Part shown: one piece after another, positions 35,459 through 47,234 of the stretch | Layout of the letters: each line of letters starts with the position of its first letter | How positions within the stretch are numbered: the first letter of the stretch is position 1 | NCBI GenBank assembly: GCA_037176725.1 | Contig: JAZBRS010000039.1 | Coordinates: forward strand, 26,510,001-26,574,000 | DNA length: 64,000 nt | Direction: 5' to 3' | DNA from: Posidonia oceanica | Taxonomy: Eukaryota; Streptophyta; Magnoliopsida; Alismatales; Posidoniaceae | Notes under the pieces: model-generated | What the model was told of the DNA's origin: nothing | Databases searched by the model: none | What the model saw: the letters and a program-made list of their open reading frames with translations, nothing else | Made by a program: the position numbers and the translations under genes

Positions 35459-37640
35459 CCTTCCCTTTTATTTCCTGCATTGTGTGATTTCGCTTTCCCC
35501 GTTTTTGTGTTTTCTCGCCTCAAGAAAAACCCATAAAAAAAGAAGTAAAATCCTTCAAAAACCCAAAACATGCATTCTCATTTCTTGCATGTGCATCTTA
35601 CTTCCTGCATCCTAGAAAATGCCTAAAACAACCCCAAAAATCAAAATATGCAAAACAACAAAAACATGTTTTCCCTTTCGGCTGGTTTTCCCTTTTTATG
35701 CTTTCCCAAACAAGAAAAAACCATAAAAATACAAAACCCACCAAAATCCAAAAAACATGTGTAAAATCCAAAAAAACCATAAAAACTTGCATAATCCAAA
35801 ACCAGGCTTCGGACTATAGCAGGGCTGAGAGGATGTCAGACATCAATTGTTCCAGGCAGTACTCACCCGAGCAGCGCCATCTTATTGCATGTGGCCATAG
35901 TGTGAGACGAAGAGCAGATTAGAGAACCTCACTGAGCGCGAATCTCCAAAAGCAAGGTCAATCCAATCAAGAGAGTCCACCAGACACAGACAGGATCGAA
36001 GCCGAGCAGAGCATAGCCAATGGTTGCCTGTATACACAGTAGAGGCTGAAGGTGTACGCCGAACTCTTAATGCCTCATCAGGGATCGCTACCCCCAAAGG
36101 GCGAAGCAAATGCATATCCAAAAGAATTGAGATCACGCGAGCAAAAAGAAAAGAATGGCATGATATGCATACTGGGCATAAAAGAAAAATGAAGACAAAA
36201 GTCGAAGAAAGAAGGCGCCCACAAGAGGAGTGACTTGAACAAGCATCGAAGTGGCCAAAACCTCTAACTACAGCACAACATTGCCAAATGCATGAGAAAC
36301 ATCATTAGGAGGACCTGGCCCCACCCTCCAAGCTCAGCAGCATGCTCCAATCCCTCGTGCAAGCAACAACTCTACCTCCCTGGAAGGCTAGATGCAACTC
36401 CAGTCACTCAAGAGGGGAAAAGAAATATCTATTCGAGAGCGTCGAAAGTGGTACTCGGTCCCCGAGGATTTAAGACGGAGGCTATGAAGCTACATCCAAT
36501 GCCATTGCTTCCTACTCGCAGCTAATGGCTATACTCTACAAAGCGGAGGCCCCATCCTGGACCAAGAGTGAGAATGAGAGCCACCAACCACAACCTAACA
36601 TGGCATTTCTTGAGGATCAAGAATCTCCCAAATTAGGAAGTGCAGAAGCATCCTCTCACCGATGTCAAGGAGGAGCACTTTTTGCCAAAGCTGTAAAAAC
36701 ATAATAAGCATAATAATCTATCTTCCCCTTTTGCTTGTTTTTGAAAATCGGAGTCAAGGACGAGCACTTTTTGCATGACCCTCGCTTAGCGGCTCCGCAC
36801 TTTTCCAGTTTTGGCCACCCACTGTGTTGGGTGGTCTGTGATGACCTGCATGACCTCGACTCACTGTCGTGTCGCATGCACGAGCTGAGACCATTGCACA
36901 CCCATCACGTTGGGTCCTCGCTTTCTCCTTGTTTTCTCTCCCCTTGCATGTCACTAGTTTTTTGGCCACCCACCACGATGGGCCCCCACGTTCTCTCTTG
37001 CATCAATCCATTGCATTCCCCACCAGCATTGCACACCCACCACGATGGGTCCCCGCATTCTATCTTGCATCTATCTGCCTGCATTCCCCACTGCCATAGC
37101 ACCCCAGCACGGTGGGTCCCCACACTTTTCTTGCATTCTTCCCATTTCCATTGCATTCCCCTACATTCTCTTTGCATCCCATTTCCTTGCATTCCTCGCA
37201 CTGCTTCGCACTCCCTTTGCACCCCTTGCATTCATCATCCTTGCATCGGGCTGGTAGCCTTTACTGCTCGGTTGACGCTTGTCAAAATGTCTACATCGAG
37301 CTGGTATCCTTAACTACTCGGTTGGCAAGCACGTTAGTTTTATTTCCATTTTGCATCTCGATGCCAACGGCGCTTCAGCTGTCTCCTCGTATCTTCCGCC
37401 CGATACTAGGGGCATCTTTTCTGCTGCCCCGTGGTATCACATTCTGGCATGCATCGGGCTGACACCCCTAACTATCACGGGAGCGTCCATGGACCTCTAT
37501 CACACCTTCAGGTGTGGTATTCCTGTTGCAATTTGCATCTGTGGTTACAAGTCATCTGACTTGTCACCACCCCTCTTGATCGACAGATTCACTGGCTTGT
37601 CATCGCCCAAGATACAAGGGGCATCTTTGCTGCCCCATCC
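35459..37640 (+). other. Non-coding 3' region of region D
   Basis: Collinear in reverse with the 3' region of element B: the 'AAAAACCCATAAAAA' A-rich part (35520-35800), the segment with CAGTACTCACCCGAGCAG (35855), CGGAGTCAAGGACGAGCACTTTT (36750) and the terminal CACAGATGCAAATTGC-type text near 37530. Four degenerate units of about 70 bp with CACGATGGGTCC occur at 36900-37130. A CAAGT-CATCTG-ACTTG hairpin lies at 37555. It lacks the large GATAAGT clusters of B. No protein was recognised. Confidence 0.72.
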
Positions 37641-40189
37641 TGGACCAAGAGTGCAGGTGGGCCCCTGATCACCAGCTTTCTAACCCCCCAAAGCTCCAGC
37701 CTTCTCCCCCCTCATAGACCAAGCAAACCACCACAAACACCTGTGACCTACCTCTGCTAGAAGATCACCCCACCTGCAAACTCCACCTACAGGCCCCCAC
37801 GATCCAATTTAACCACCCAAAACCCTTCACCCAACCTCCAACAAGTCGCCGGCACCCTCCAATTGATCCAGAGAGCGGCGGACATTCACCCCCACCTCCG
37901 GCATCCAACTGTGAACCCACTGAACCCATTTGTCGTGCTGGTCTTCGCAGCTGCCCTCCGATCATTCAGCAAGCTCCGGAACGTCGCGCTGAGCAGAACC
38001 GGACGCCTAGAAGCAACCGGAGACGCCCGCAGCAGCCGGACCAACCTCACCGTCGATCCCTGGATCAGTCGACGTCGGGAGGACTCCTCAGCCACGGAAA
38101 CAGGTAACTCTATTCATCCCTAGGTTAGACTCCCTCTTCTCTTGCTTTTCCGCCCCATAGCCTAGGGATTCTCTCTCTCTTGCGCCAAGTCAACGCCAGG
38201 TCAACTCTGTCTTCTCCGGCGAGCTTCGAGCTCGTCCCGCCGCTCCGGTCTGCAGAACACCGCTCCACCAGGCGCCCCAGCTTTGCACGGACCCCAGGAG
38301 TATGTCCCTACCGTCAGAACTCGCCTTCGCTGCGCTGATCGGCCGGCCTGCCTCCGAGCAGGTCTGCAGACCTCCGGCGTCTCCTCCGGCCTGCTCTAGG
38401 CAGCGTCGTTGCTCGCCGATGCTGCTTCAGTCTCCGTCGAGCTCTGGTGAAGCCTGCCCGCCGGTCTACGCCGCACCAGCACCCCCTTTGCTCCCTCTGT
38501 CGGCCACTAGTAGTAACTGCTACAGTGGTCGACGATCTGTTGTTACTGTGCTTTTATTTTTTGCTATCTATGCTATTTTACCAAATATTGCATTTTTGGT
38601 CTCAGTTTTTACTTATTTGCGTTCAGGTCCTTTATTTGATTAAATCTGTTTATTTCTGAACTAAAACCATATAAAATTGCATGAAAAATATGTAGTTCTC
38701 TTTATTTGCATGTCAGTCCTTTTACTGTGCTTTCCTTCAGTAATAAATTTGACTCTGGCCCTCCAGTTTTTCATTATTGCATTTTAGTCCTGTAGCTGTT
38801 TAATTTGATTTAATGCACTAAGTTTGCCATATAAAATTGCATTTTAGGTCCTTATTGTTTTCTGTAATTGCCATTTAATCCTCTGTCCTGTTAACTTAGC
38901 TTTTATTTTTCAATTTTTGCTTACTGCATTGCATTATTTCCCCCTGTTTTCTGATTTTTGCATATAGGTCCTTCCCTAATGCACAGTAGCCATTTAAATG
39001 CATATTTTGCTTATAAAATTGCATTATTGACCCTGCATAATTTGAAAATTGCACATAGGTCCTCTGCATGCTTATAAAAATCATTTAAATGCATATTTTG
39101 CTTATAAAATTGCATTTTAACCCCCACATGTTTGGAAAATTGCATATAGGTCCCCCATCTGCATTCCCAGACCCACTAGACCCCTGTTTTGCTGGAAAAA
39201 TTGCATTTTGGACCTTAATGATTTTAAAATTGCATCTTAACCTGCCACATGTTTTCGAAACTTGCCTTGATGCATATTCATCTTGGAAAATTGCATTTTA
39301 AACCCTGTCTTTTGTAAAATTGCATGCAGACCCTCTTTTTTTCGAAATCCTTACATGAAAGCCCCAAACTTTCCAAAATCTTTGCATTTAGACCCCCATC
39401 CTTTCAAAAATTGCATTTGAGACCCCAATTTTCTGAAAAATCACCCTTAAGCCTTTTCTTGCATTCTGCATGCATTGCACTCATGCATTCTAGTTTTTTT
39501 GCATTCTTTGCACACACTCAAGCATCATTAGCTCCCATTCACAAGGGAGGACCTGTTTGCACATCCCTAGGATCCCCTGTACACTTAGATCTATTCTGCT
39601 CTCCTGTTCTGGCCCCTCTGCCTTGAAGCTGTGATATCTTCCAATCCGGCCGTTGGATCTTCTCAAATAAGCTACCCGGACGACCCCGGCGAAGCACTCT
39701 TCAGCATGGACCAAGCAGATTTCAGATCAGGCCTCAGATTTTCCAGGTAAGTCCTTCTGAACCCCTGCACAGCATTCATTTGCATACTATTTGCATTGCA
39801 TGCATCGTTTTCACTTTTTGTTTCCTCGAACATGTAGAATAGGACTTCCTCTTCTTACCTATCAATTCCGTTCCTCCTTTCGCGTATTCCCAAGTGTTTT
39901 GTGTCGTGTTTCCCCTAGATTCACCACTTATTGCGACTTTCTTCCACCCTTTCCACGATCCGATCGCACCGCGAGCTTTGGGCAGCGTGCGAGACACATC
40001 GTGGAGCGGTTTAGTGGGAAACAGTCACAAAGCGGTGGTAATCCCTCCACTTGCTTGTTCTCCCCAGTGTAGGTCTTCACACCTACTCTGCGTAGCCCTT
40101 AAACAGTGTCTGTTCTCACACACACACTGTTTGCCTCCCCTTTCGCTTTTCTTATCCTCTCTCTTTGCATTTGCATCTGCATGGTTTTG

Positions 40190-40740
40190 CCGAGGTTTTA
40201 TTCCGCCGCTTTGTCTTTGGCACCGTTTTGCGTGCCCGCTTTGTCTTTGGCACCGTTTTGCATGCCTGCTTCGCTTTTTGGCACCGTTTTGCGTGCCCGC
40301 TTTGTTTTGGCACCGTTTTGCGTGCCCGCTTTGTCTTTGGCACCATTTTGCATGTCCGCTTCGCTTCTGGCACCGTTTCGCGTACCCGCTTTGTTTTTGG
40401 CACTGTTTTGCGTGCCCGCTTCGCTTTTGGCACCGTTTTGCATGCCCGCTCCGTCTTTTGGCACCGTTTTGCGTGCCCGCTTCGCTTTTGGCACCGTTTT
40501 GCCTGCCCGCTCCGTCTTTTGGCACCGTTTTGCTTGCCCGCTTCGGCTTTTGGCACCGTTTTGCGTGCCCACTTCGCTTTTGGCACCGTTTTGCGTGCCC
40601 GCTTCGCTTTTGGCACCGTTTTGCGTGCCCGCTCTGTCTTTTGGCACCGTTTTGCATGCCTGCTTCGCTTTTGGCACCGTTTTGCGTGCCTGCCTTGTCT
40701 TTTGCGCCGTTTTGCGTGCCGTTCTCGTTTCTTGCTTTGT
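40190..40740. repeat. 30-bp minisatellite, about 18 units, in family A LTR
   Basis: Plus-strand unit GCACCGTTTTGCGTGCC followed by CGCTTYGCTTTTG; exact 30-bp period with 29- and 31-bp variants. It generates long stop-free frames on both strands (194-314 residues) that are not genes. Confidence 0.92.
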
Positions 40741-41020
40741 TTCACGTGTTTTACGCCGTTTTCTCTTGCATGTCGCCTGCATTGCTTGGTTTTACCGTCG
40801 TTTTGCTTTTCCGCTTGCATTTGCATATAGGGCAGTGATGCTTACTGCCTGGAGTTCTCACGAGCCAGGTTACGCCCGGTTCGGAACACAGACCGCGTTG
40901 CTGAGCACTTAGACTGCACGTTTACTTTCCTGCATTGCATCCTACCACTTAGAGTACACCTATGAGCATTCATTCAGGCATTCATTGGCATTTAGGCATT
41001 CAAATCTGCATTTCCCTGCG

Positions 41021-41292
41021 TATGCGAGCGTAAGCCTAGAAAGACCGATTCTCGGGCGTGTCGGGGGTGCCTAACACTTTCCCCGTGCGTAACAGGAGTC
41101 CTTGCCCAGTCTTTTGGCTTGCAATGACCATATCGCCCTCATCCTTGGCATGAGTCATCTCATTTGCATGTATTTGCATTTGTTTTCCTTTGCATTGCTT
41201 TGCTTTGCATTTCTTGCTTGGTTTTGCGTGTTAATTCACGCATTTCCCCCGGTTTTCCTTGTCTCCCGATAATAGACACGGTGGCGACTCTG
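41021..41292 (+). other. Conserved LTR 3' core with primer-site look-alike (region D LTR)
   Basis: TATGCGAGCGTAAGCCTAG, GGGGGTGCCTAACAC, CGTAACAGGAGTCCTTG (41021-41105) and GGTGGCGACTCTG at 41280-41292. Confidence 0.86.
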
Positions 41293-41412
41293 ATTTGTCT
41301 TATCTTCTTCCTTTCTTACCTTTTTTCCTCTATTTTTAGTGTTTTCGAGTTGAGCCCTCCTCCTCGGACCTCGTCACTAATAGTAAGCCTGATTCTGATT
41401 GGGATTACTACA

Positions 41413-41633
41413 GTGGGAAAATTGCATTTTCCTCCCTCTCTCTCCATAAACCACAAACAAGCCCCTAACTTCCTCCAACCAAGCCCTTACTTTCTCACGA
41501 CCACACCAAACAACACCAAGGTGCCAGAAACAAAACCACCAGAGACACACAAACACCAACACACAACAACAACAGGGAATGATTTTCCAAAATAATTAAC
41601 TCAAATTATATTATCGAAAATCAGGATATTACA
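41413..41633 (-). repeat. 3' LTR fragment of element E
   Basis: The minus strand starts TGTAATATCCTGATTTTCG at 41633 and matches the first 220 bp of the element F LTR (55471 on). It is cut off where the region D LTR inserted, inside the GCAATTTTCCCAC motif whose intact version is visible in F. Confidence 0.9.
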
Positions 41634-41639
41634 TTCTAA

Positions 41640-41850
41640 CACCCTTAAAAGAAATTTCGTCCTTGAAATTTAACCCTAATGGAACAAATAAGGGTATCTA
41701 GAATACATATCCGCTTCCTGCTCCCAAGTGGCTTCCTCCACACCATGGTGTTGCCACTGAACCAATACCAAAGGAATAACCTTGTTTCTGAGAACCTGCT
41801 CCTTACGATCTAGAATTTGAACAGCGTTCTCCTCCACGGACAAGTCCTAC
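41640..41850 (-). pseudogene. Chromodomain at the integrase C-terminus, element E
   Basis: VLVQWQHHGVEEATWEQEADM followed by RYPYLF is the conserved end of the chromodomain carried by Tekay-clade integrases, thought to steer integration to heterochromatin. Two adjacent TAG codons near 41848 separate it from the integrase body, and the aligned aromatic cage is only partly visible. Confidence 0.85.
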
Positions 41851-43070
41851 TACTGTCCTTTTGGCCGTACTGGTAAGATCTGGGAAACATCTGCAACACA
41901 CTTCCTTAGCATCGACACATGGAAGACGCTATGCACTCCTGAGAGCTCTGGAGGCAAAACCAACTTGTAAGCCACCTCACCAACTCTTCTAGCAATCTCA
42001 AAGGGGCCAATATACCGAGGACTCAACTTGCCTCGCCTCCCAAACCTTGCAACCCCTTTAGTTGGTGACACTTTCAGGAAAACGAAGTCTCCTTCCTCGA
42101 ATTCCAAAGGCCTTCGCCTCCTATCTGCATAGCTCTTCTACCTGCTCTGTGTAGTCAACAATCTCTTCCTGATCAGATCCACTTTCTCTTGGTATTGCTG
42201 CACGATCTCTAGTCCAACAAGCTGGCGTTCTCCTACATCGCTCCAATAGGTGGGTGTCCGGCACGGCCTCCCATACAGTGCCTCAAACAGAGCCATCCCA
42301 ATGCTAGAGTGAAAACTGTTATTGTAGGCAAACTCCACCATCGGCAGGTGCTCTTCCCAGCAACCCCCAAAATCCAAAGCGTAGGCTCTCAACATGTCTT
42401 CCAAAGTCTGTATAGTCCTCTTCGTCTGACCATCCGTCTAAGAGTGGAAAGCTATATTGTAGTTCAACACAGTACCAAAAGCCTCTTGCAACGCTTTCCA
42501 GAACCTCGACGTGAAACGGGCATCTCTGTCAGACACAATGGAGACTGGAACTCCATGCAACCGGACAATCTCAAACACATACAACTCTGCCAATTTCTGC
42601 AAAGGAAGATTCACTCTCATAGGTAGGAAATGTGCTGATTTTGTGAGCCTATCAACAATCACCCACACAGAATCATTCTTTCTCCTGCTCCTAGGCAATC
42701 CAGTCACAAAATCCATAAACACCTGTTCCCATTTTCATACCGGAATATCCAAAGGTTGCAGTAATCCTCCAGGCTTCTGATGCTCAATCTTCACCATCTA
42801 GCAGGTTCTACACTTAGCCACATGCTCAGCTATCTCCTTCTTCATTCCAGGCCACCAGAAACTCCTCTTTAGATCCTTATACATCTTGGTGCTCCCAGGA
42901 TGAATGGTATACCTGGATCGGTGAGCCTCATCCAGCAAGCTCTGCCTCACCTCCTCCACATGAGGTACATACAGACGCAAGTCAAATCTAAGCCCACCAT
43001 CTGCCCCAACAGAGAAATGAGGTGCCTCACCTACCTCCATCTTTTTCTAGATTCCAAGTACAAAAGGATC
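41850..43070 (-). pseudogene. Integrase of element E
   Basis: The order is an HHCC zinc module (EAHRSRYTIHPGSTKMY ... CRTC, 42960-42800), core motif FMDFVTGLPRS (first Asp), VSDRDARFTSRFW (second Asp), then [16 protein letters not shown], where relatives have Glu as the third catalytic residue and this copy has Lys (codon AAG near 42408). The C-terminal GPFEIARRVGEVAYKLVLP module is present (41960-42010). Stops: TAG after CRTC, TGA before KWEQVF, TAG before TDGQ, TAG after TTQSR. The enzyme would be inactive even without the stops. Confidence 0.9.
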
Positions 43071-43700
43071 AAACTACTGAGCCGCTACCACTGCTTCCAC
43101 CATCCTCAAGCGAACTGACAAGTTAGCCAAACACACTTTGCCTGAATCCCGAGACTGCCTCTGTGCTTTGCACTCGACCAACCCCTCAAGAAGATGCCAT
43201 TCTCTAATCATCAGGTTGGCCACCAAGTAGGCACGCCTACTCAAAGCATCAGCAACCACATTAGCCTTCCCTGGTTGGTAGGATAGACTAAAATCATAGT
43301 CCTTTAGGTACTCCACCCACCTCCTCTGTCTCAGGTTCAAATCCTTCTGAATGAAAATGTATTTCAGGCTCTTGTGATCTGTGAAGATCTCAAACTGTTC
43401 GCCATAGAGGTAGTGCCTCCAAATCTTCAAGGCAAAAACCACAGCAGCAAGCTCCAAATCATGAGTGGGGTAATTCTTCTCATGGTCTTTGAGTTGTCGA
43501 GATGCATAAGCCACAACTCTACCATGCTGCATCAGAACATACCCCAACCTAGTTCCACAGGCATCATTGTAGACTGTGAAACCACCACTCCCTGAGGGCA
43601 AAGTTAAGACAGGAGATGAGACCAAGCGAGTCTTCAACTCAAGGAAGTTCTCTTCACACCGCCAATCCCACACAAAGGAGACTTCCTTCTGGGTCAATCT
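43071..43700 (-). pseudogene. RNase H of element E
   Basis: Continuous frame with the catalytic positions visible: [39 protein letters not shown]. This is the ordinary chromovirus RNase H. It is followed by a tether ending in a TAG (after EAVVAAQ) and a second TAG (after FVLGI) before the integrase zinc module. Confidence 0.9.
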
Positions 43701-44485
43701 AGTCAGAGGTTCAGTAAGCTTGGAGAAATCCTGAATAAACCTCCGATAATATCCTACCAAACCTAGAAAACTTCTGATCTCAGAGACTGTCTTTGGCCTG
43801 ACCCAACTGCTCACAGCCTCAACCTTGGCCAGATCAACCTTGATTCCAGCAGCAGAGATGACGTGACCAAGAAAAGCAACCTCCTCAAGCCAAAACTCAC
43901 ACTTGGAGAACTTTGCAAAGAGCTGATTCTACCTCAAAGTCTCCAAAATTGCCTTCAAATGCATCCGATGAGTCTCTACATCAGGAGAGTATACTAGCAT
44001 GTCATCCACAAAACAACCACAAACTAATCCAGATAGGGCCTGAACACCCTGTTCATCAGGTCCATGAAAGCTGCTGGTGCATTCGTCAACCCAAATGGCA
44101 TGATCCTGAACTCAAAGTGGCCATACCAAGTCCGAAAAGCTGTCTTCTGAACATCGGACTCCCGAATTCAAAGCTGGTGATAACCCAACCTCAAGTCTAT
44201 CTTGGAGAAGACAGACACTCCCTGCAACTGGTCAAATAGATCATCAATCCTAGGTGAAGGGTATTTGTTCTTGATGGTAATCTGATTCAGCATTCTATAA
44301 TCAATGCACAATCTGAGAGTACCATCCTTCTTCTTGACGAACAAAACCGGTGCTCCCCAAGGAGAAACATTGGGCCGGATGAACCCTCTGTCTAGCAGTT
44401 CTTGCAACTGACAACTGAGCTCCCTCAATTCGGCAGGCGCCATTCTATACGGGGCCTTCGAAATAGCACCAGAACCAGGCACTAC
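43701..44485 (-). pseudogene. Reverse transcriptase of element E
   Basis: The minus strand shows [68 protein letters not shown], the VFVDDM active site (about 44005) and the thumb [13 protein letters not shown] one-base loss just before VDDM shifts the frame. Stops: TGA after GYHQL, TAG before FVVV, TAG before NQLFAKF, TAG before IDVVPG. Confidence 0.92.
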
Positions 44486-44977
44486 ATCTATCTAGAACTC
44501 CAACTCCCTCTGTGGCGGCATACTAGGTAGATCCTCTGGAAACACATCTGGATACCCACTAACCACTGGTATGTCTTGTATCCTCACAGCTGATGAAGAG
44601 GATACAATCACACTGGCCAGGTAGCCCATACTGCCTCTTGCTAAATGGCGATAGGCCTTCATTGCTGAAATGATCTTCTTTGGTCCTCCAGGTCTAACCA
44701 CTTGGACCAAACGCCATCCCTGGCCAGGACAATCTGCCACCACAGTCTTCTTGGCACAGTCAATTACAGCTGAATACTACGCCAACCAGTCCATTCCCAG
44801 TATGACATCATACTCCCGCATGTCCATAACTATCAGACTGGCCTCAAAGTCCATCTCTCCCAACTTCACACCAATGGACCTTAGAAACTTCCATACCAGG
44901 CTATGCTCCCCTAAAGGAGTCACTACATCAAGATGAAATGCTAACCTTGCTGGTCTTAGGCCAAGCTCGTTGCCCAG
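44486..44977 (-). pseudogene. Protease C-terminal fragment of element E
   Basis: Contains LGVKLGE-like text, DFEASLIVMDMREYDVILGMDWLA and the pre-RT segment VVSGYPDVFPEDLPSMPPQRELEF, typical of chromovirus protease ends. The active-site part and gag are separated by element H and lie beyond the window. A TAG follows GMDWLA. Confidence 0.88.
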
Positions 44978-45208
44978 TGTAGACACCCGATTCTGACAGC
45001 CTGGAATTTGGTTGTTCTTTTTCGCAGGCTCGTGTGGACTCTAGAATGGCATTCCCTTTTTCAACCCATTTTCTAGCCCAAAACCAAGCCCAAAACCAAG
45101 CCCAAAACCTTGCCCTAACCTTAAAAGCCTTTACCAATCCTTTTTGCATCTTTTAAAACATTTCTAGGCCCAAGCCCAAGCCCATTTGCTGTTTGTGCCA
45201 ACTGAGTG

Positions 45209-46285
45209 TGTTGGACATTGGAATAGGCAGCGTCCAATGTTGGACGTGGCCTGTGCTAGCGTCCAACGTTGGATGCCCTCTGGTCCGGCGTCCAACGGCT
45301 CGGGTGCAGCAACGGCTGCTCTGCTCCCTTCGGCTCACCGCCTGTCCACTCCACTGCCTCTCCACACTTACTACCCATCCCTTCCTCCACTCCACGCCAT
45401 CCACTACCTTCCAAGCTTGACTAACTACCCATCTTCTCCAGATTAGCCCCTAATCCGCTCTCTAACCTCTCACTGCAGCTGCTGACTTTCGCCGCTCATG
45501 CCTGCCACCACCTCAACCTCGCCGGCATTCTAACAACACCCATGCCCTCCTCTGACAATCCACATAGCCTTCCCACACTCATCCGCACCTGCCACGACCT
45601 GAATTTGCCAGAATTTGGCCTACAAACACCTTTGTCAGCACTTGAACCCATGCCATGGCAACAAAACCGCAAGTTCCAGCAGTTCTAGCATTCACCACAC
45701 CGAGCCAGAAGAGAATTTGCCATCTCCAGAGCGTAGAGTGCACTCCCCTCTCTGTCCTCGACACTTCGCGACTTCCTCCGAAGCTCCGAGTAGCTCGCAA
45801 GACCTCGCCAAAGTAGCTGCTGCCGATACACCCGCAACGCCGGCGAGTGAGGTGGAGCCGCCGTTTCAAGCCATCAAACGGTAAGCTCCCTATCCCCTTA
45901 GGTCTTGCATGCTTAGTAGTACGTCCCCATGCATTTTTTGCACTTTTTTGAATCCTTTTGGTCGTGATTCGTGGCCAAGAAGGAGTTCAGTGTGTTGGAT
46001 GCACCAGCTGGTGCACCCAACGTTGGATGCGGCATTGGCCGGTGTCCAACGCTCTGTCTTGCCTTGCTCCTGTTTTGATGCCTTCCATGCTTTATCATTG
46101 CATGCTTTTCTGTAAATCCATGCTATATGCTTCCTTAAATGTTCTCTAATGCCATGCCATGCTTATTTGCCTGTTCCATGCTTGTTTGAATCATTTTAGC
46201 ATGCTTTAAGTTCAGTCTGTCATTTGCCTACGTTGGACGCCAAGGTGAGCCACGTCCAACGTTGGACGTTGGTTCACCTAGCGTC
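45209..46285. repeat. Palindromic modules 1-3 of the H LTR
   Basis: 45209-45297 (double), 45992-46050 and 46231-46285 (completed by 49620-49624). Each has TTGGACGC / GCGTCCAA half-sites and a GTCCAACGTTGGAC-type centre. The solo LTR inserted in the last arm of module 3. Confidence 0.9.
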
Positions 46286-46435
46286 TGTAGTAATCCTGAA
46301 TTCTGATCGTCCATGCACATTACCAAAGCTTGTGTGCACCGATCAAAATAGGCTCACCATATGTGGCTGGATCTGAGGGAAGAACTGGACTCAGAAACGC
46401 TGGCAAAAGAAAAGAAAAGAAATGATAAGACAATT

Positions 46436-46700
46436 CGGAGTCGCCATTGGGTCTATTGAATTGGAAGACAAGAAAAACTAGAGGTTAAGCATGAAAAGAC
46501 ATGCAAAACCAGATGCAAGGGGGGCAAAGGGATACAATGCTAAGCTAAGCTATGCTATGCTACGCTATGCTATGCTGTGACTCAAGCCTAGGATAAGGGA
46601 AAGGTCGATGCAAGCCAAGAGAAAGGGCAAGAATTCCTATTATGCACGGGAAAGGTGTTAGGCACCCCGATACGTCCGAGAGTCGGTCTTTCTTAGGCAA
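46436..46700 (-). other. Conserved LTR 3' core with primer-site look-alike (H solo LTR)
   Basis: Block at 46580-46700 (AAGGTGTTAGGCACCCCGA, AGAGTCGGTCTTTCTTAGG on the plus strand) and ATGGCGACTCCG (minus) at 46436-46447. Confidence 0.82.
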
Positions 46701-47234
46701 TCTTGCGCTAATGTAGGGAATTGCTACCTTAATGCCTAAATGCCAAACATGCTTACCTATTACGCATTGGAAATAAACGTGCTATCTATGTGCTCAGCCA
46801 CGCTGCTAGTGTTTCGAACTGGGCGGACCCTAGTTCGTGAGAACTCTTAAGCAGTAAGCATCACAGCCCTATATGTAGATGCAGGCGATAAAACAAAACG
46901 GCGGGGAAGCCACGCAATGCAAGCAATAAAGCAAAACAGGTGCGGAAAATGGTGCAAAAATGTAGAAAATAATGCAAGGCACGGAAAACGATGCCGAAGG
47001 TGGAAAGCAATGCAAAGGGGTGCGGAAAACCATGCAAAAGAGAGGAAAAAACAATGCAAAATGCTGAAAACAGGGCAAAGTGCGAAAAAACGAGGCAAAG
47101 CGGGGTGCAAAATTAAAACAAAGGGGTGGGCAACATGCATTGGGGTTGCAGCAAGCCAAAGAAGCAACAAAATGCAGAAAACGGCGAGCGAAATGAAATC
47201 GGCACTTTAAAATGGCTATCAGCCATCTGCAAGT

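Larger units (their letters stand above)
37641..41412 (+). repeat. 3' LTR fragment, family A, plus strand (region D)
   Basis: Matches element G's LTR from about offset 2.4 kb to its end (AAACACCTGTG near 37735 vs 60660; minisatellite; conserved core) and ends GGGATTACTACA at 41412. The 5' part of the LTR is missing, and B-type internal sequence joins directly near 37640. GTGGG (41413-41417) follows, and then chromovirus LTR sequence of element E, so the right edge is a true insertion end and not a primer site. Confidence 0.85.
41413..44977 (-). mobile_element. Element E: Tekay/Del-type chromovirus, partial
   Basis: Minus strand: protease C-terminus, RT, RNase H, integrase, chromodomain, then the 3' LTR start. 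It is interrupted on the right by element H (H LTR starts at 44978 after CCCAG) and on the left by the region D LTR inserted 221 bp into E's 3' LTR (duplication candidate GTGGG). E is therefore the oldest visible host in this part of the nest. Confidence 0.9.

Noticed and set aside
36735..37462. His/Ser/Pro-rich frames of 192 and 116 residues
   Set aside because: They span CACGATGGGTCC repeats in a non-coding region whose counterpart in element B is not open in the same frame.
39894..40912. Open frames of 194-314 residues
   Set aside because: Same minisatellite artefact in the family A LTR of region D. The frames at 6543-7068 and 62789-63565 are the same case.
31784..41412. A single intact LTR element with LTR C and the right-hand LTR as its pair
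   Set aside because: The two LTRs are different families, there is no primer site after LTR C, and the right LTR is truncated at its 5' side.
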